Shown here: in pieces, positions 32,611 to 43,436 of the stretch
How positions within the stretch are numbered: position 1 is the stretch's first letter
Layout: each line of letters begins with the position of its first letter
NCBI GenBank assembly: GCA_014904845.1
Contig: MU119221.1
Span: forward strand, 186,001-250,000
Length of the DNA: 64,000 bases
Origin: Acephala macrosclerotiorum
Taxonomy: Eukaryota; Ascomycota; Leotiomycetes; Helotiales; Mollisiaceae
Direction of reading: 5' to 3'
Made by a program: the position numbers and the translations under genes
The notes under the pieces: generated by a model
The model's database searches: none
What the model was told of the DNA's origin: nothing
The model's input: only the letters and a program-made list of their open reading frames with translations

Positions 32611-34077
32611 GGAGAATGTTGGTTCCAACGGCCTTGACTATGAAAGTTTGCGAGCTGAGAGTATCTTGGTGGAATGGAAAGCTTTCGATTCTCTGTGGGC
32701 AAGGTTCGGGCACCTTGCCGCATTTGGGCGTGAGAACCAGGAAAATGAAAACAAGGGACCGGAAAAGGTTGCTTTTGATGACACTTAAGAGAATACAGAC
32801 GGGATCTATGACAATATTAAACTTGCATCTCAATAATTGTAGATTTCAAGGACATGGAGTACAGTGTCTTGTGACTAAGAGCGCATTTTGGCGAATTCAA
32901 TAGTACCCCCAATAATTCGAGTCTCCCGATGAACAAGTGGCTTCCGGGTTCGGCCATGGGGGCATGGATCCACAACAGGTGCCTCCTGTTTAACGCATTC
33001 CCAACACCAGCTCTCTGATAAGAACACCTCCCTAGCACTTTTCTGCAAGTCATCCCGGTCGTTGGGTAAGACATCTTTCGGAACAAAATTTCCTTTCTTA
33101 GGCACCTCGAGTTTCTCGGGCTTCTCGGGAAAACATCGCAGAAATATTATATCTGGCGCGGAGAGGCAACCGATATGTGTCAGTGTAAAGACGATGTCGA
33201 TACTCGTACGCTGGTATCTTGGGCTTCACGTTGTAGGCCAGTCTAATTCGATTTCGCCTGACACCGTCTGCGAAACTTCGCTCCCCCTAGAGCTGGAATG
33301 TAGTCGATGAACACAGGTATCTCTCTACTTTCTCCATGCTGAAGTTGTCCAGTGTTTGATGCCTTGCCGTGATATCGCTTGCAGAGCTGTGTTAATGTTA
33401 GCAGTGTCCATGACATAAATTTTGATTGAAGAGGCATTGGTGGTCTGCGGCCGCATTGCCTCGATCGGTGAATAGATGTTGTTTGGCTCTAATGCCCGAG
33501 CAAAAGCTAAGATTCGACTAAGCTGGGGGTATGATTGTTTCTGGCGTTCTTGTATTGTTGATGTTTGGATCTGCAGGTACGCTGAGACTGTATGAGGTGA
33601 AATTTAGTGTTGTGCACGGGCCATCACCGTCAGCGGAGGGCAGCCTGGAGTGCGACCGCAAACCTCTCCTCTTTTCTCTCCTCTCTCTCTTGTCGAACAC
33701 ATACAAATATCGTGACAGTTACTTGCGAATCTGCAAAAAAAATCTTTCGCAAGCGCAAAGTATTCTCTCAAAATTAGATCTCAGGTTCGCGGCGGTTGTT
33801 CAATCCTTCAATTGGCGAATGCGAAGCCTCTCAGCATCCAGTGGCAGTGCGCCTATGCGCCTGTGCCCAGGCAGAAGCGTCAGAAGTGACTCGATCTCTG
33901 ACAGGACAGCATGCAATGCAGCTGCCTTGTTCTGTAGCCACAGTAACTTTACCGTATAAGTTGTTCTTTTTCCCCGGATGTAAGACCTTACGTTAGAGGC
34001 CTCACTACATCCAAACGATTCAAAGAAAATCTACACTATTCTTTCCAGCGTCCAATATAAGATTACAACACTTCGCG
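32611..34077. other. Gene-poor stretch with a possible exon
   Basis: Apart from the low-confidence minus-strand open frame at 32875-33228, no gene is supported. CT-rich promoter-like sequence lies at about 33660-33690, upstream of the dioxygenase gene. Confidence 0.4.
32875..33228 (-). CDS. Possible coding fragment, family unknown
   Basis: About 117 codons are open after a TGA at 33229-33231. The text reads like protein: SIDIVFTLTHIGCLSAPDII, PEKLEVPKKGNFVPKDVLP, ESWCWECVKQEAP, PHGRTRKPLVHRETRIIGG. No ATG is placed to start it, so it is a terminal exon or a broken gene. Cysteines in CWEC might bind metal. Confidence 0.3.
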
Positions 34078-35046
34078 ATGTCTTCCATCCTCAAGCAAGC
34101 CCGCCAGCTGTTCGCCCGCGAGGCAGCCCAAAGAAAGAAGGGCAACCGATTTCCAGAGGTCATCCAAACCAGCTATACCTCCCAGGAAGTTGACTATCCT
34201 GCCGAGTTCCTCGCACCACTACCAGACCCCTCAGCAATCAAGGTGGAAAGAATTGACTTCAAGAACTCCGAGCTTAGCGAATATAGAAACCTATACGCCG
34301 TTGTCCTAGATAATGTTCTCACGCAAGCAGAATGCGACCAGCTCCTCGTCTACGCCGAAATGTCCAAGGGAGCTCACGCCGAAGGGGAAGAGAGACCAGC
34401 TGATAACGGATGGATGCCAGCAATGGTGAATACAGGACGGAATACTGAGGTTCTCGTCACGCATTACAGAAATTCAGACCGCATCATCTGGGATGAGCAA
34501 GAGATCACGAGACGACTCTGGCAACGAGTCCTACAAGGAGAAGGAATGAAAGAATATTTCTCATCCCTAGAAGGAGAGAAATACGCACCAGCAATCGGGA
34601 CATTCCGAAACGGAGAGAAATGGAAAGCGACAGAATATGGACTTAACGAGCGGATGCGATTCCTACGATACGGTCCAGGACAATTCTTCAAAGAGCATTG
34701 CGATGGCACATACGAAACCCCAGACGGCTCCCAACGCTCCTTCTACACGTTCCATCTCTACCTCAACGACTCCGCCCAAGCCCTCGGCATCAAGAAAGGT
34801 TCAAAGGAAGACACCCCCGACCTCCTTCGTGGGGGAGCAACGACATTCCATTCTGTCGATATGACGAAACGGATAGATGTTGATCCTAAGATCGGTCGAA
34901 TTTTGATCTTTCAGCATAGGAGATTATTGCATAGTGGGGATTTGGTGACGAAGGGAGTCAAGTATACGATGAGGACAGATTTGATGTTTGAGTATAAAGA
35001 CCAAGATAATGTGGGAGATCATGCTGACGGGATTGTGTTTGAGTAA
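34078..35046 (+). CDS. 2-oxoglutarate/Fe(II) dioxygenase, prolyl 4-hydroxylase-like
   Basis: Single-exon 322-residue protein. The C-terminal half is a P4Hc double-stranded beta-helix. Iron ligands are His and Asp in FFKEHCDGTY and a distal His in RRLLHSGDLVTKG, followed by the 2-oxoglutarate-binding basic residue in GVKYTMRTDLMF. The sequence LRYGPGQFFKEH is typical of the group. There is no signal peptide, so it is probably cytosolic or nuclear. This differs from animal collagen hydroxylases in the endoplasmic reticulum. Substrate unknown. The ATG context and the CT-rich upstream region support the start. Confidence 0.85.
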   Translation: MSSILKQARQLFAREAAQRKKGNRFPEVIQTSYTSQEVDYPAEFLAPLPDPSAIKVERIDFKNSELSEYRNLYAVVLDNVLTQAECDQLLVYAEMSKGAHAEGEERPADNGWMPAMVNTGRNTEVLVTHYRNSDRIIWDEQEITRRLWQRVLQGEGMKEYFSSLEGEKYAPAIGTFRNGEKWKATEYGLNERMRFLRYGPGQFFKEHCDGTYETPDGSQRSFYTFHLYLNDSAQALGIKKGSKEDTPDLLRGGATTFHSVDMTKRIDVDPKIGRILIFQHRRLLHSGDLVTKGVKYTMRTDLMFEYKDQDNVGDHADGIVFE

Positions 35047-36391
35047 TCCTTCTTCGAGGAAAAGAAACGGCGGACTGAGAGATTAAGCAAAGAGTACATC
35101 ATTGTTGGCGTCAACTTGCTTTTTCTGGAGTATGAATACATGCCGTAAGGGGGATTCTTGGCGAGCATACGTTTCTGGACATACAAAAGTCATTCTATCA
35201 ACCGGTATTGGTTCATCAAAACTACGTTTTTGAATAATATCATTCCATTTATACAAGTCACCACCAATTCAGTAGTGTTGATCTCTGGAGAAATCTTCAT
35301 CTTTCTGTTTTCAACGTTGGTGATTTCCCAAAGCTCGTTTTCAGTAAAGTTTGACTCGTTCTACATCACCTTGCAGCAGACTATTTTCATTGACTTGGTC
35401 CTAGGCCTGTTCTCAAGCAAGTTTCTGCGTGTTCCGATGCCTTCCGCAGTATGTCCAAAGTCCAGACGGTAGAAGCGTGCTGCGGAGCGCTTCAGTGTTT
35501 CTATCTTCTAGGAAATTCGCAGGAGCGTTCGAGGTCTGCCTCAGTCAAGAATGGTTGACTTAGTCTCGGCGCGAGCCAGAGAATTGGGACTTTCAAATGC
35601 GTAGTTGGCGCAACTAAGCTTTTTTGGCTCCAGAATAGTTCGTCCTAGCTTTGGTAAATGGGACTTTTGTACTCGGGACTAAGATGAACGTCAAATCTAT
35701 GAAACACTCTTCCCTGGCGATGGAAACAGAGCTTAAGATCATGTTGAGCGCTTGACTAGGAGAGCCCCTCTGTTGACGTTTTGCCTTCATGCTTATTCAT
35801 GGCTCAGCCATCGAGGTGATAGGTAGTGGTTGTAGATGGTGCTAACAAAAACCGATGTCAATCTATTCGGACGTGGCGTTCTAGAACCACCACTACTGCT
35901 GGCGGCATTCATTAATCCACGCGCCAGAAAAGCACCATCACTTTCTTTCAGAAACTACCGCCATAATATTTGGCCCATATTGAAAGTGTTCCTGAAAGTA
36001 TGTTCCCACTTGGGTCAACAACCTCGTCCTCGAACAGAAATTGAAAAAGATCTTCAACCCCCTTCCTCGATTTGGCAGTCTGCTTCGAGCCTTGCACCAA
36101 TTCGAGTGAGCTGGCGCAGGGTTATGTCCACTCCCTGTCAAGCCCATCACTTGCCGTTGTCTATTGATTCTTGGGACACTTTTCTGGCGTTGATTTCTGT
36201 TATCGTAGGCTTCAGTTTTATCACTCTACCTCGGCGCCAGCAAGCGCTGCTTCTATCCATCTTCCTCTTGCCGGACATCTAGGTAAGTACTGTGAGTTGA
36301 ACATATAATCACCAGTATCTCCCCTCATTGTCTCATGTCTCTCCAGTAAATTTGGCCAGCCCAATTTCAGTCTCTCGTCAAATCTCTCACT
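35047..36391. other. Intergenic, no gene seen
   Basis: About 1.3 kb. Open frames at 35158-35472 and 35836-36282 have no coding features. The end of this stretch is the promoter of the decayed secreted-protein gene. Confidence 0.45.
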
Positions 36392-37643
36392 ATGCGCCCC
36401 ACACTTCTCTCCCTCCTCCCCGCCCTCGCCTCCGCCCAATCCATCGAATGCTCCCTAATTTCTGCCGCTCTCTCCGTCGTCATAACCGCCGCCCCCGTAA
36501 TCGGCACCGCACAATCCATCTCCGCCCAAAACTCCGCTCAAGCTTCCAGCGTCGGTTCCGCTGCCATACAATCGTCTCCCATCGCCCAGCGGGACACTCT
36601 CCAAATGCGACGGCACCTGTGCCCAACAACCAGCTGGCACGGGTCCAATTGTAAACCACCCAGATACCTCCGAAGCATTCCTCACCTATCCCTACTTCAA
36701 AGCAGCTGTGCACTCGGCTACCTTCCTAAGGGGTATGCTTTGAATTTTACGAATTTACATGCGAGCACGAGTACGAGTTCGTATATGGGGTACACGACTC
36801 TAAATACGTATGATACGAATAAATGCGTTTCTCTTTGCACCAGCCAGAGAGGATGTACAGCGTTCAATCTTTATTTCTAGCGTGATCCCACCCTCGACCC
36901 AAATGCGACTAGCTGCCCCAACCCGCCTATTTTGACGAATATCAAGTGTGTTCTGGGGCGTTCCAGTCTCCGCTGCAACAGCCACAAATTTAGGCCAGCA
37001 TAGAGAGTCGTTCGAGGTTGTGATTGCGGGGTCGAATGGGTATAACGCTCTGGCTACGCCGCCTTCCAATCCAGGCTTCACGGGTCCAGTGACCTGGCCT
37101 GGAGCACCAGATTGTCCTGTTGATCCCGTCTCCGGAATCAGCACGTACATCGGCTCGAAATATTTCGCTTTCGGCTTGTTTCCGGGTCAGATCCGTAAGT
37201 CACCCGCTCTGTTCCCCCTCCTCCCCCCTTTCATCCTTCCTCCTATCCTTCCTCGCCTCAGAAACACGAAACTAACTCTTGAAGAATATTTCAGCACAGA
37301 AGTCTGTGTTTCTGCTTGCTCCGCCCAAACAGCCTACAATTTCGCCCATGCTATTGCGGGGAAGAACCCGAGCGTTTGTAATCACGTCGTAGCATATATG
37401 CTAAACGATAACCTCGGTATTCCGCAGGGAGTTTATTGTGCGATGTTCACAGAGAGTTGGGATGCTGGGTACGGAAAGGTCACAGCTGCTGCTTTTGGTA
37501 GTGCGCAGTGGACGGTTGGAAGCGCGTATGCGTATACGAACGCTACTTATAGTGCGTCCTATAGTCCTATTTGCCAAGGTAGCAGCTGTGCGACTGAGTA
37601 TGCCGGAGGTAATTGTAGGGGATGGAGTGCTAGCACTTGCTAG
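36392..37643 (+). pseudogene. Decayed gene for a secreted cysteine-containing protein
   Basis: Begins with a clear signal peptide (MRPTLLSLLPALASAQS). GTCAQQPAGTGPIVN...SEAFLTYPYFKAA then lies in a second frame. LPKGYALNFTNLHASTSTSSYMGY...CVSLCTSQRGCTAFNLYF is back in the first frame and ends at TAG. RDPTLDPNATSCPNPP continues after that stop. VLWGVPVSAATATNL is in another frame, consistent with a short deletion after KCVL. A later part after an intron near 37196-37295 encodes VCVSACSAQTAYNFAHAI, and the frame ends at 37643. At least two frameshifts and one stop break it. The intact family is a conserved secreted protein of filamentous ascomycetes with paired cysteines; its function is unknown. 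Confidence 0.72.
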
Positions 37644-38142
37644 ATGTCAAGAGTAGAAGTAAACTCATATCAGGAACGAATATGAAGAAAAGAAAAGAAA
37701 AGAAAAGAAAAGAAGGGACTGGTGCTTAGAGTGAGGACAGGAAATTAGGATTTGGGGATTGGAATGGAAATCAGAAGTTTACTAAATGATCTTCCCCTGC
37801 CATGAAGTCTGAGTAGTAGCTCTCGTGGGGCAGATTGTCTGGAATCATGACAGATGTTACGCTGTCCCAAATCGCGGATCCGAAGACCCGATTTCTGTGG
37901 AATCTTCCATTGTCTGTGACTGTGGTGGAAGAGAAATGAGTAGTTATGCCGAGTGCCTCCAAACGCCACCCATGCACGCTCAACCAAAATGCAATGCATC
38001 CATCGTCCCTGGTATACACTTCCCCATTCGAAATAATTTTTCAGCCCTTCCGCCTTTCCCCCAGTGTCCGTATTGTTTCGAAACTTTTTAGAATCGTCAG
38101 AGTTCCAGGAAAAGTCGGACTTCCAGGCCCTATGTCCCCCAA
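37644..38142. other. Intergenic with an AAAAG microsatellite
   Basis: An (AAAAG)n run lies near 37684-37713. A minus-strand open frame ending at 37771 (EVYTRDDGCIAFWLSVHGW...) reads like protein but lacks a start; it is noted only. Confidence 0.4.
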
Positions 38143-38593
38143 TCATAACCCCTTCCTAAACTTCTCATTCTCAACCTCCCTCCAATCCTTCTCTATTGGC
38201 TCATCACCACTCGTCTTCTTCACCGTATCCGAGAACGCCGGCTTTCCAGCATATAATTGATGACTTGGTTCTTGTGCCCCTCCTTCTAATTCCTTGCTCA
38301 CAGCAATCGGTTGGTTCCCTCTGAATCTTTTCCGCATATCCACCATCCCGCGCTTGCATTCTCCTAATCCTTTCTTTAGTTGTTGGCATTTTGTAGGCAT
38401 GGTATCGATGAGGGGTTCGCGGAGACAGTCGCCTGGTTTATTGCGGTAGACCATCACACAGTCCGATTCTTGGAGGCATTGTGCTAACGCCGCACCTGTG
38501 ATATTGTTAGTCGCGACCTCATTACCATTTCTCTACCTTCCAACAGAGGAAGAGGGCATCAAACGTACGGATGTCTTTACATGAGCTCGGCAT
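38143..38593 (-). CDS. PET191: Mitochondrial cytochrome c oxidase assembly factor PET191/COA5
   Basis: A 125-residue protein. Minus-strand exons are 38593-38569 (25 bp) and 38495-38143; the gtacgt donor and cacag acceptor join MPSSCKDI to RAALAQCLQESDCVMVYRNKPGDC. Twin cysteine motifs are visible: C-x9-C in CKDIRAALAQC, C-x10-C in CVMVYRNKPGDC, and C-x9-C in CQQLKKGLGEC. The LPTKCQQLKKGLGECKRGM-like block and RKRFRGNQP are hallmarks of PET191. The protein is imported into the intermembrane space and is needed for complex IV assembly. The C-terminal extension SDTVKKTSGDEPIEKDWREVE is longer than in yeast, as is usual in filamentous fungi. Confidence 0.95.
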
Positions 38594-39515
38594 CTCGAAT
38601 TCGAACAACGCTCCTTGCCTGCAGTACCTCCTTAACAAATTTTCCCCAATCAAATGCCCGTTCAAATCAAACAGCAGTGGGGCTGCTATGATTTGCTCTC
38701 CGTTAATCCTCCTCTCGAGATAAAGGTCCCTGGCGAATCGATTTAAAGTCCTGTAGAAGCTCTTTGTCGCAATTGGTGCGCAAGTCTTGATCTTTCCTCC
38801 TTTCCCAATATCGTGAGCGTTCGCTATAGCTGTATCTTCGTTTGTGGGTCGAAAGAGCGTTGATGGCGAAGTCGCGAGTGGTGCCCTGCTCAAATCTCCA
38901 AAAACGCGTGATGACCTCTTCCCAAATGTTGAACAGGGGTTCAACACGCTAGTATCCCGCCCCACCTTTCCGCTCCTGGACACAAACAGCTCTGGATATT
39001 TCGAATCCATGTTTACCTCTCCTTGGATCGCAAATTGTTGGATTGCGATGCCATTTATACCTTTTTCTAGCTCGCAGATTTGCTCGTGTTGAGCGGTGAA
39101 TTGTACGTACCTTCCTGCAGGTACTTGGCTCCACGTATTTTGCGGTGAGAGGTGCGCAGTCGGGGCGGAAGGAGCTGTTTTGCATGTGACATTAGTGGCG
39201 AAGGTACGTGAATGTTTGCGATATCTTGAGCGACAACGATGTGCGTTCACTGACTAGCGGTTGAGGTATAGGGGTCCATGTTTATAGTTGAGAGCTTCTT
39301 CCCATTCAATTGCTGCCACGAATAAAGGGTTAGGCGCGAATAATTGAGAGCTGCCTGGCGTGGCAACCTGTAAATATCCGCTTCATTCTTTGTATATTTG
39401 AGTCGATATGGCGCCCATACCCTTTCTTGGTCGTTTGAATATGTAAGCAACCTTATTTTTGCTGTGCGACTTCCTTCTGCGCGTTCTGAAACTAGAAGAA
39501 CAAATCACTGATACG
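38594..39515. other. Divergent upstream region of PET191 and lipase genes
   Basis: About 0.9 kb between head-to-head genes. A long minus-strand frame stays open from 39250 into PET191, but the PET191 start MPSSCKDIR is well conserved and the upstream part has no family features, so it is treated as untranslated. Confidence 0.5.
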
Positions 39516-41524
39516 ATGCGCAGAAGGGAATACATAGCCCTGGTGGGCTCTTTCATTCTTGTGGGCTTGGAGGCTGTAATTAGGATACTTACTCTTGCTT
39601 TGCGTATGTTTCATCTGCTTCTCCAAGGAATTAAGCTGACGCCAACAGCTTCGACGATCATATCCCTTTTCTATCGAGCTTCGAGACGACTGTTTAATCG
39701 ATTTGCCTCCCCTGCTGCGAAGAGGTCGGAACACAAGAAGAGTAATATCTCGACTTCGGTTCGGAATGCTTCCGACTTTGTGGATCTCTGCGCACTGTTT
39801 GGATATTATGCTGAGGAACATGTGGTTCAGACTGGAGACGGGTATCTGCTTGGACTACACCGGTTGGCTTGGAGGAAAGGAGAAGAGAATCAGAAAGTCA
39901 ACCATGGGCATAATGCTGTTAAGAAGCCTGTGGTTTATATGCATCATGGGCTGCTGATGAATAGTGAGGTCTGGGTATGCTTGACTGAGGAAGAGAGATG
40001 CTTACCATTCAGGCTGGTGGAGAAAGGATACGATGTTTGGGTAAGCATCAACAGCACTTTTTGTTGAATGATTAGCTAATAGTATTACAGCTCGGAAACA
40101 ACAGAGGCAACAAGTACTCCAAGAAGTCAGTTCATCATTCGCCAGCAGACATACCATTCTGGGACTTCTCAATGGACGAATTTGCTTTTCACGACATCCC
40201 AGACAGTATTGCGTATGTTCTCGAAGCTACACATGCGTCATCATTATCCTACATAGGATTCTCCCAAGGGACAGCTCAAGCTTTTGCCACCCTAGCTATT
40301 CATCCCAGGCTAAACGACCAAGTCAACGTCTTCATCGCTCTAGCTCCAGCTATGGCACCAGCCGGTCTGTCAACAGGCGTAGTAGATGCTCTCGTCAAGG
40401 CATCACCCCAAGTACTGTTCCTCCTATTTGGTCGCCGCTCCATCCTTAGCTCAGCAACTATGTGGCAGTCGATTCTCTACCCACCAATCTTCGTTCGTCT
40501 AATTGATTTAGGACTTTCATTTCTCTTTGGTTGGAACGCCCACAACATATCTACCAGCCAGAAGCTCGCTGCGTACCCACATCTCTATTCCTTTACTAGC
40601 ACCAAGAGTGTTGTACACTGGTTTCAAATCATCCGAACTAAGAGCTTTCAACTCTACGACGACGATGTCCAGCCAGCTCTGTCTCTTACCACCGTAAGCA
40701 AGTACACGAAAGTCGCCAAATTCCCTACTCGGAACATCAAGACTCCCATCGTACTTGTCTACGGTGGCAGCGATTCTCTCGTCGATATCAACGTCATGCT
40801 CAAGGAACTACCCGCCCACACAGTAGCCACCGAAATACCACACTACGAACATCTCGATTTCCTCTGGGCACGAGAAGTCGAGACACTAGTATTCCCGCAT
40901 GTCTTCGATGCCCTAGAAAATTTCTGCACCACAGAACATTCACAAGAAGAATACGATCGATACAGAAGCGCTCGACACGCATCTCTGAGCGCAAGCTCGC
41001 GGAGACCACAGCGATTATTGCGAGGTTCTCTCAGCGACGAAGATCCCACGCAATCAAGTGGCAGCTATGCAGAAATCGCCCGCATCCTACCAGGAAACGG
41101 AGCAGATGCTCTAGCCACCCGTCGAAACGGCACCACAACAACAGATATCTCATTCCCCAGCATAAAAGCACGCAAACGAGCAAGGATACAAGGCGACTAC
41201 GACGATTCATCTGAATCCTCATCACCCGTGAACACGAAACATATCAGAACAGTACCAGCCGACGGCGACAAGGTAGTCAACGGTGTAGGGAATGGCAGTC
41301 CAACAACGAGTAAGATTCCCCGACAGATGAGGAGTAATAGCATAGGGAGTAATATCAGTATCTCGGAACGAGTGACGGGTGGGAAGGGGATTACGCTAGG
41401 GGTAGGGAAGGCTGTTAGCGCTGTAAGTCAAGGGGTTACGGGCGGGACTATGGTAGGGAATGTAATGGGTCAGAGTTCAGATGAGGTGGGGGCGGAGAGG
41501 GGGAAGAGAAAGGGGAAGAGGTGA
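39516..41524 (+). CDS. Steryl-ester hydrolase/acid lipase family (TGL1/YEH-like)
   Basis: A 652-residue alpha/beta hydrolase. Exons are 39516-40040 and 40091-41524, with a gtaagc donor and tacag acceptor joining GYDVW to LGNNRGNKYS. An N-terminal hydrophobic segment (about residues 6-38) should anchor it in the membrane or a lipid droplet. The AB-hydrolase-associated lipase region has FGYYAEEHVVQTGDGYLLGLHR and HHGLLMNSEVWV. The nucleophile elbow is IGFSQGTAQ; the acid is Asp in YGGSDSLVDI and the His is in HYEHLDFLWA. The long Ser-rich basic tail (about residues 480-652) is low-complexity. Yeast Tgl1, Yeh1 and Yeh2 cleave steryl esters. Confidence 0.92.
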
Positions 41525-42327
41525 TGTTTGATATTTGATGAATAATTATAATGCCAGCGTTTTTTTAAATGTCTCAGTTTTGCTGGGAGTTTCTCGCCCT
41601 GTGGCCTCCGAAGCACGATTTTTGGTTGACAGTGCCGAGCTTTGAGAAACGCAAACCTGGGTGCACATCTCAGGCTAGCCCTGCCCCCTCATTGTCCTAT
41701 CAAGGCCAGGAAATTGTAGACCCCGTCAAGATCCGAGAATCACAATTTCCTATTCAAGATCCCTACAGCAGTTTCAATGTCCCAGCTCTGCCGGAACTTT
41801 CTGGACCCATAACCCACTCCTTTTCCGCTCGGACATTCGATGGTCAAGATCCTCAGCTCGGGCAAGGTTGGGACACTGAAAAGGGTAGGTTGGTGTCCTA
41901 CTTCGAAGGTCAGGCCCAGACCTTGGACTTCACGTCAGACTGTAAAATACCTCTTACCCCAGGACGGAAAAGTTCGAAACTAGCGTTAATCATTCATCGC
42001 TTCGTTATTCATACTACGTACGACCTACACTCAACTTCTCGATCTATTTATATCTTCCATTCTCCATATATCCAAGCTGAACAGGGAGATGGGAATGATA
42101 CGAACACCCTTTCCACATTCACGAATGTTCAACTGGTCTCTGGCATTGTTTTGGTCGCCAATCAGTGCCGTATTGTGGCAAAAAATCGTGACCAGTTCGC
42201 CGCAAATCACATTGGATAGCCAGGGGCCAAAACAACTCATATCTTTACAGCACAGTAGAATATCATTCCATTCTCTGCATAGAAAATCCTCGCTGCGATC
42301 TAGACTCAAGCCTGCAACGTAATTCTC
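41525..42327. other. Intergenic, no supported gene
   Basis: Contains a 216-codon plus-strand open frame (41569-42219) that shows no domain, signal or splice structure and is not called. Confidence 0.4.
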
Positions 42328-42742
42328 TTAGCTACTATCCTCAAAGATCTGATAGTAAGTAAGAAAAAGGGAGTTCGGGGACGAACAATTCTCAGTCCTA
42401 TTCTCTTCCAGTCTGAATTGCTTGCAGCAGTTCCACCATGGATATTGGCCGGTGTAGCATCCATCATGGCCCCATCCGATATCAACATCGTTGATCTCGA
42501 TATTGATCGTTACTCTGTGCTTGCAGCCTAGTTGCTTGGGCTTGGGCTCGGTACTTTCAATTTCTTTGGATTGCTTAATGGTGTCGGTGTCTTATTGATA
42601 AAAGGCAGCGATTCTAATGAGATTGTGAGCGGGATTTGAATTGGAGGCGTGAAAGGACTCACGAGTCGATAACGGGGATGACGATGGCGCTGGTTGTGGT
42701 GATGGTAGCTATAGCCAGCGACATGGAGTGTGAAAAACGCAT
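42328..42742 (-). CDS. Small secreted cysteine-containing protein
   Basis: A 101-residue product. Minus-strand exons are 42742-42663 and 42553-42328; the 109-bp intron (gtgagt...gaaag) is the only join that keeps the frame open. Residues 1-23 form a signal peptide (MRFSHSMSLAIATITTTSA). The mature part has five cysteines, including a CC pair, in LGCKHR, DGCYTG, WWNCCKQF and ENCSSP, plus aromatic YPWW. Small size, secretion and cysteines make it an effector-like candidate or a small secreted structural protein. I recognise no family. Confidence 0.6.
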
Positions 42743-43436
42743 TTTTGAAAATTGTAATGTACGAATAGGGTCTGGGTGATAGAAGGTACGATTTACTTGT
42801 GTTGGTGGGGAAGGAGAGGAAGTTCTGACTGTTGTTTATCCAGAATAATCACCTCGTTCTACGTGCTCGCTAAGCCACGATACACGTGACACTCGCCGCT
42901 TTTCTCACCCTCGCCTCACCTCGCGCTCACCCCTCCTCACCCTCGCCTCACCCACCCTTCACGCGCAGTCTCCACCACCTCACCTCCGCTCACCACCCCA
43001 TAGCAGCTCGAAATCCTTAGTCACCCTCTGTGCGGGTCCTATCCTGGTAGCATTGTTGAGAATGTCAACTCCTGGCGAGCAGGATCAGAGGGAGCCAGAA
43101 CGGGTCCCCAGTGATCAAAATGGGCTCCCTATTACCAGAATAGCTCAACGCCCCACCTCCCCTATGTTTAACTGAGACTGGAATTTGGTCTTTCAATGCA
43201 TGCTTTATTCAGCTGTTACAGCCCTTCAACTCTTAAACCCCTTTCCTCATCCTCTTTTCACAGTTCATCTTCTTCTCAAGCTCCACATTCTCGAACATCC
43301 TCTTTCCTCAGCGTCATAGCTTCTATAGTTTCGTTAGCTTTGTGCTATTCTTGCGGAGCTTCCTTACCTAGTTCTTTCTTTCCTTTATCTTCACAGCCCT
43401 AGGATCTCTTACTTGTAGGTACAAAGAACACGCAAG
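42743..43436. other. Upstream region with C-rich CTCACC repeats
   Basis: 42890-43000 is a strongly C/T-skewed block of degenerate CTCACC/CTCGCC repeats. The rest is pyrimidine-rich promoter sequence of the downstream recombinase-like gene (about 43200-43400). No gene is called. Confidence 0.5.

Noticed and set aside
35836..36282. 149-codon plus-strand open frame
   Set aside because: No domain, signal or homology; composition unlike nearby genes.
37771..38060. Minus-strand open frame with protein-like text (EVYTRDDGCIAFW)
   Set aside because: No start codon and no splice partner found; could be a broken exon but cannot be supported.
38594..39250. Long in-frame N-terminal extension of PET191
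   Set aside because: PET191 orthologs start at MPSSCKDIR; the upstream part has no conserved features.
41569..42219. 216-codon plus-strand open frame
   Set aside because: No recognisable domain and no splice structure; a chance frame is more likely.
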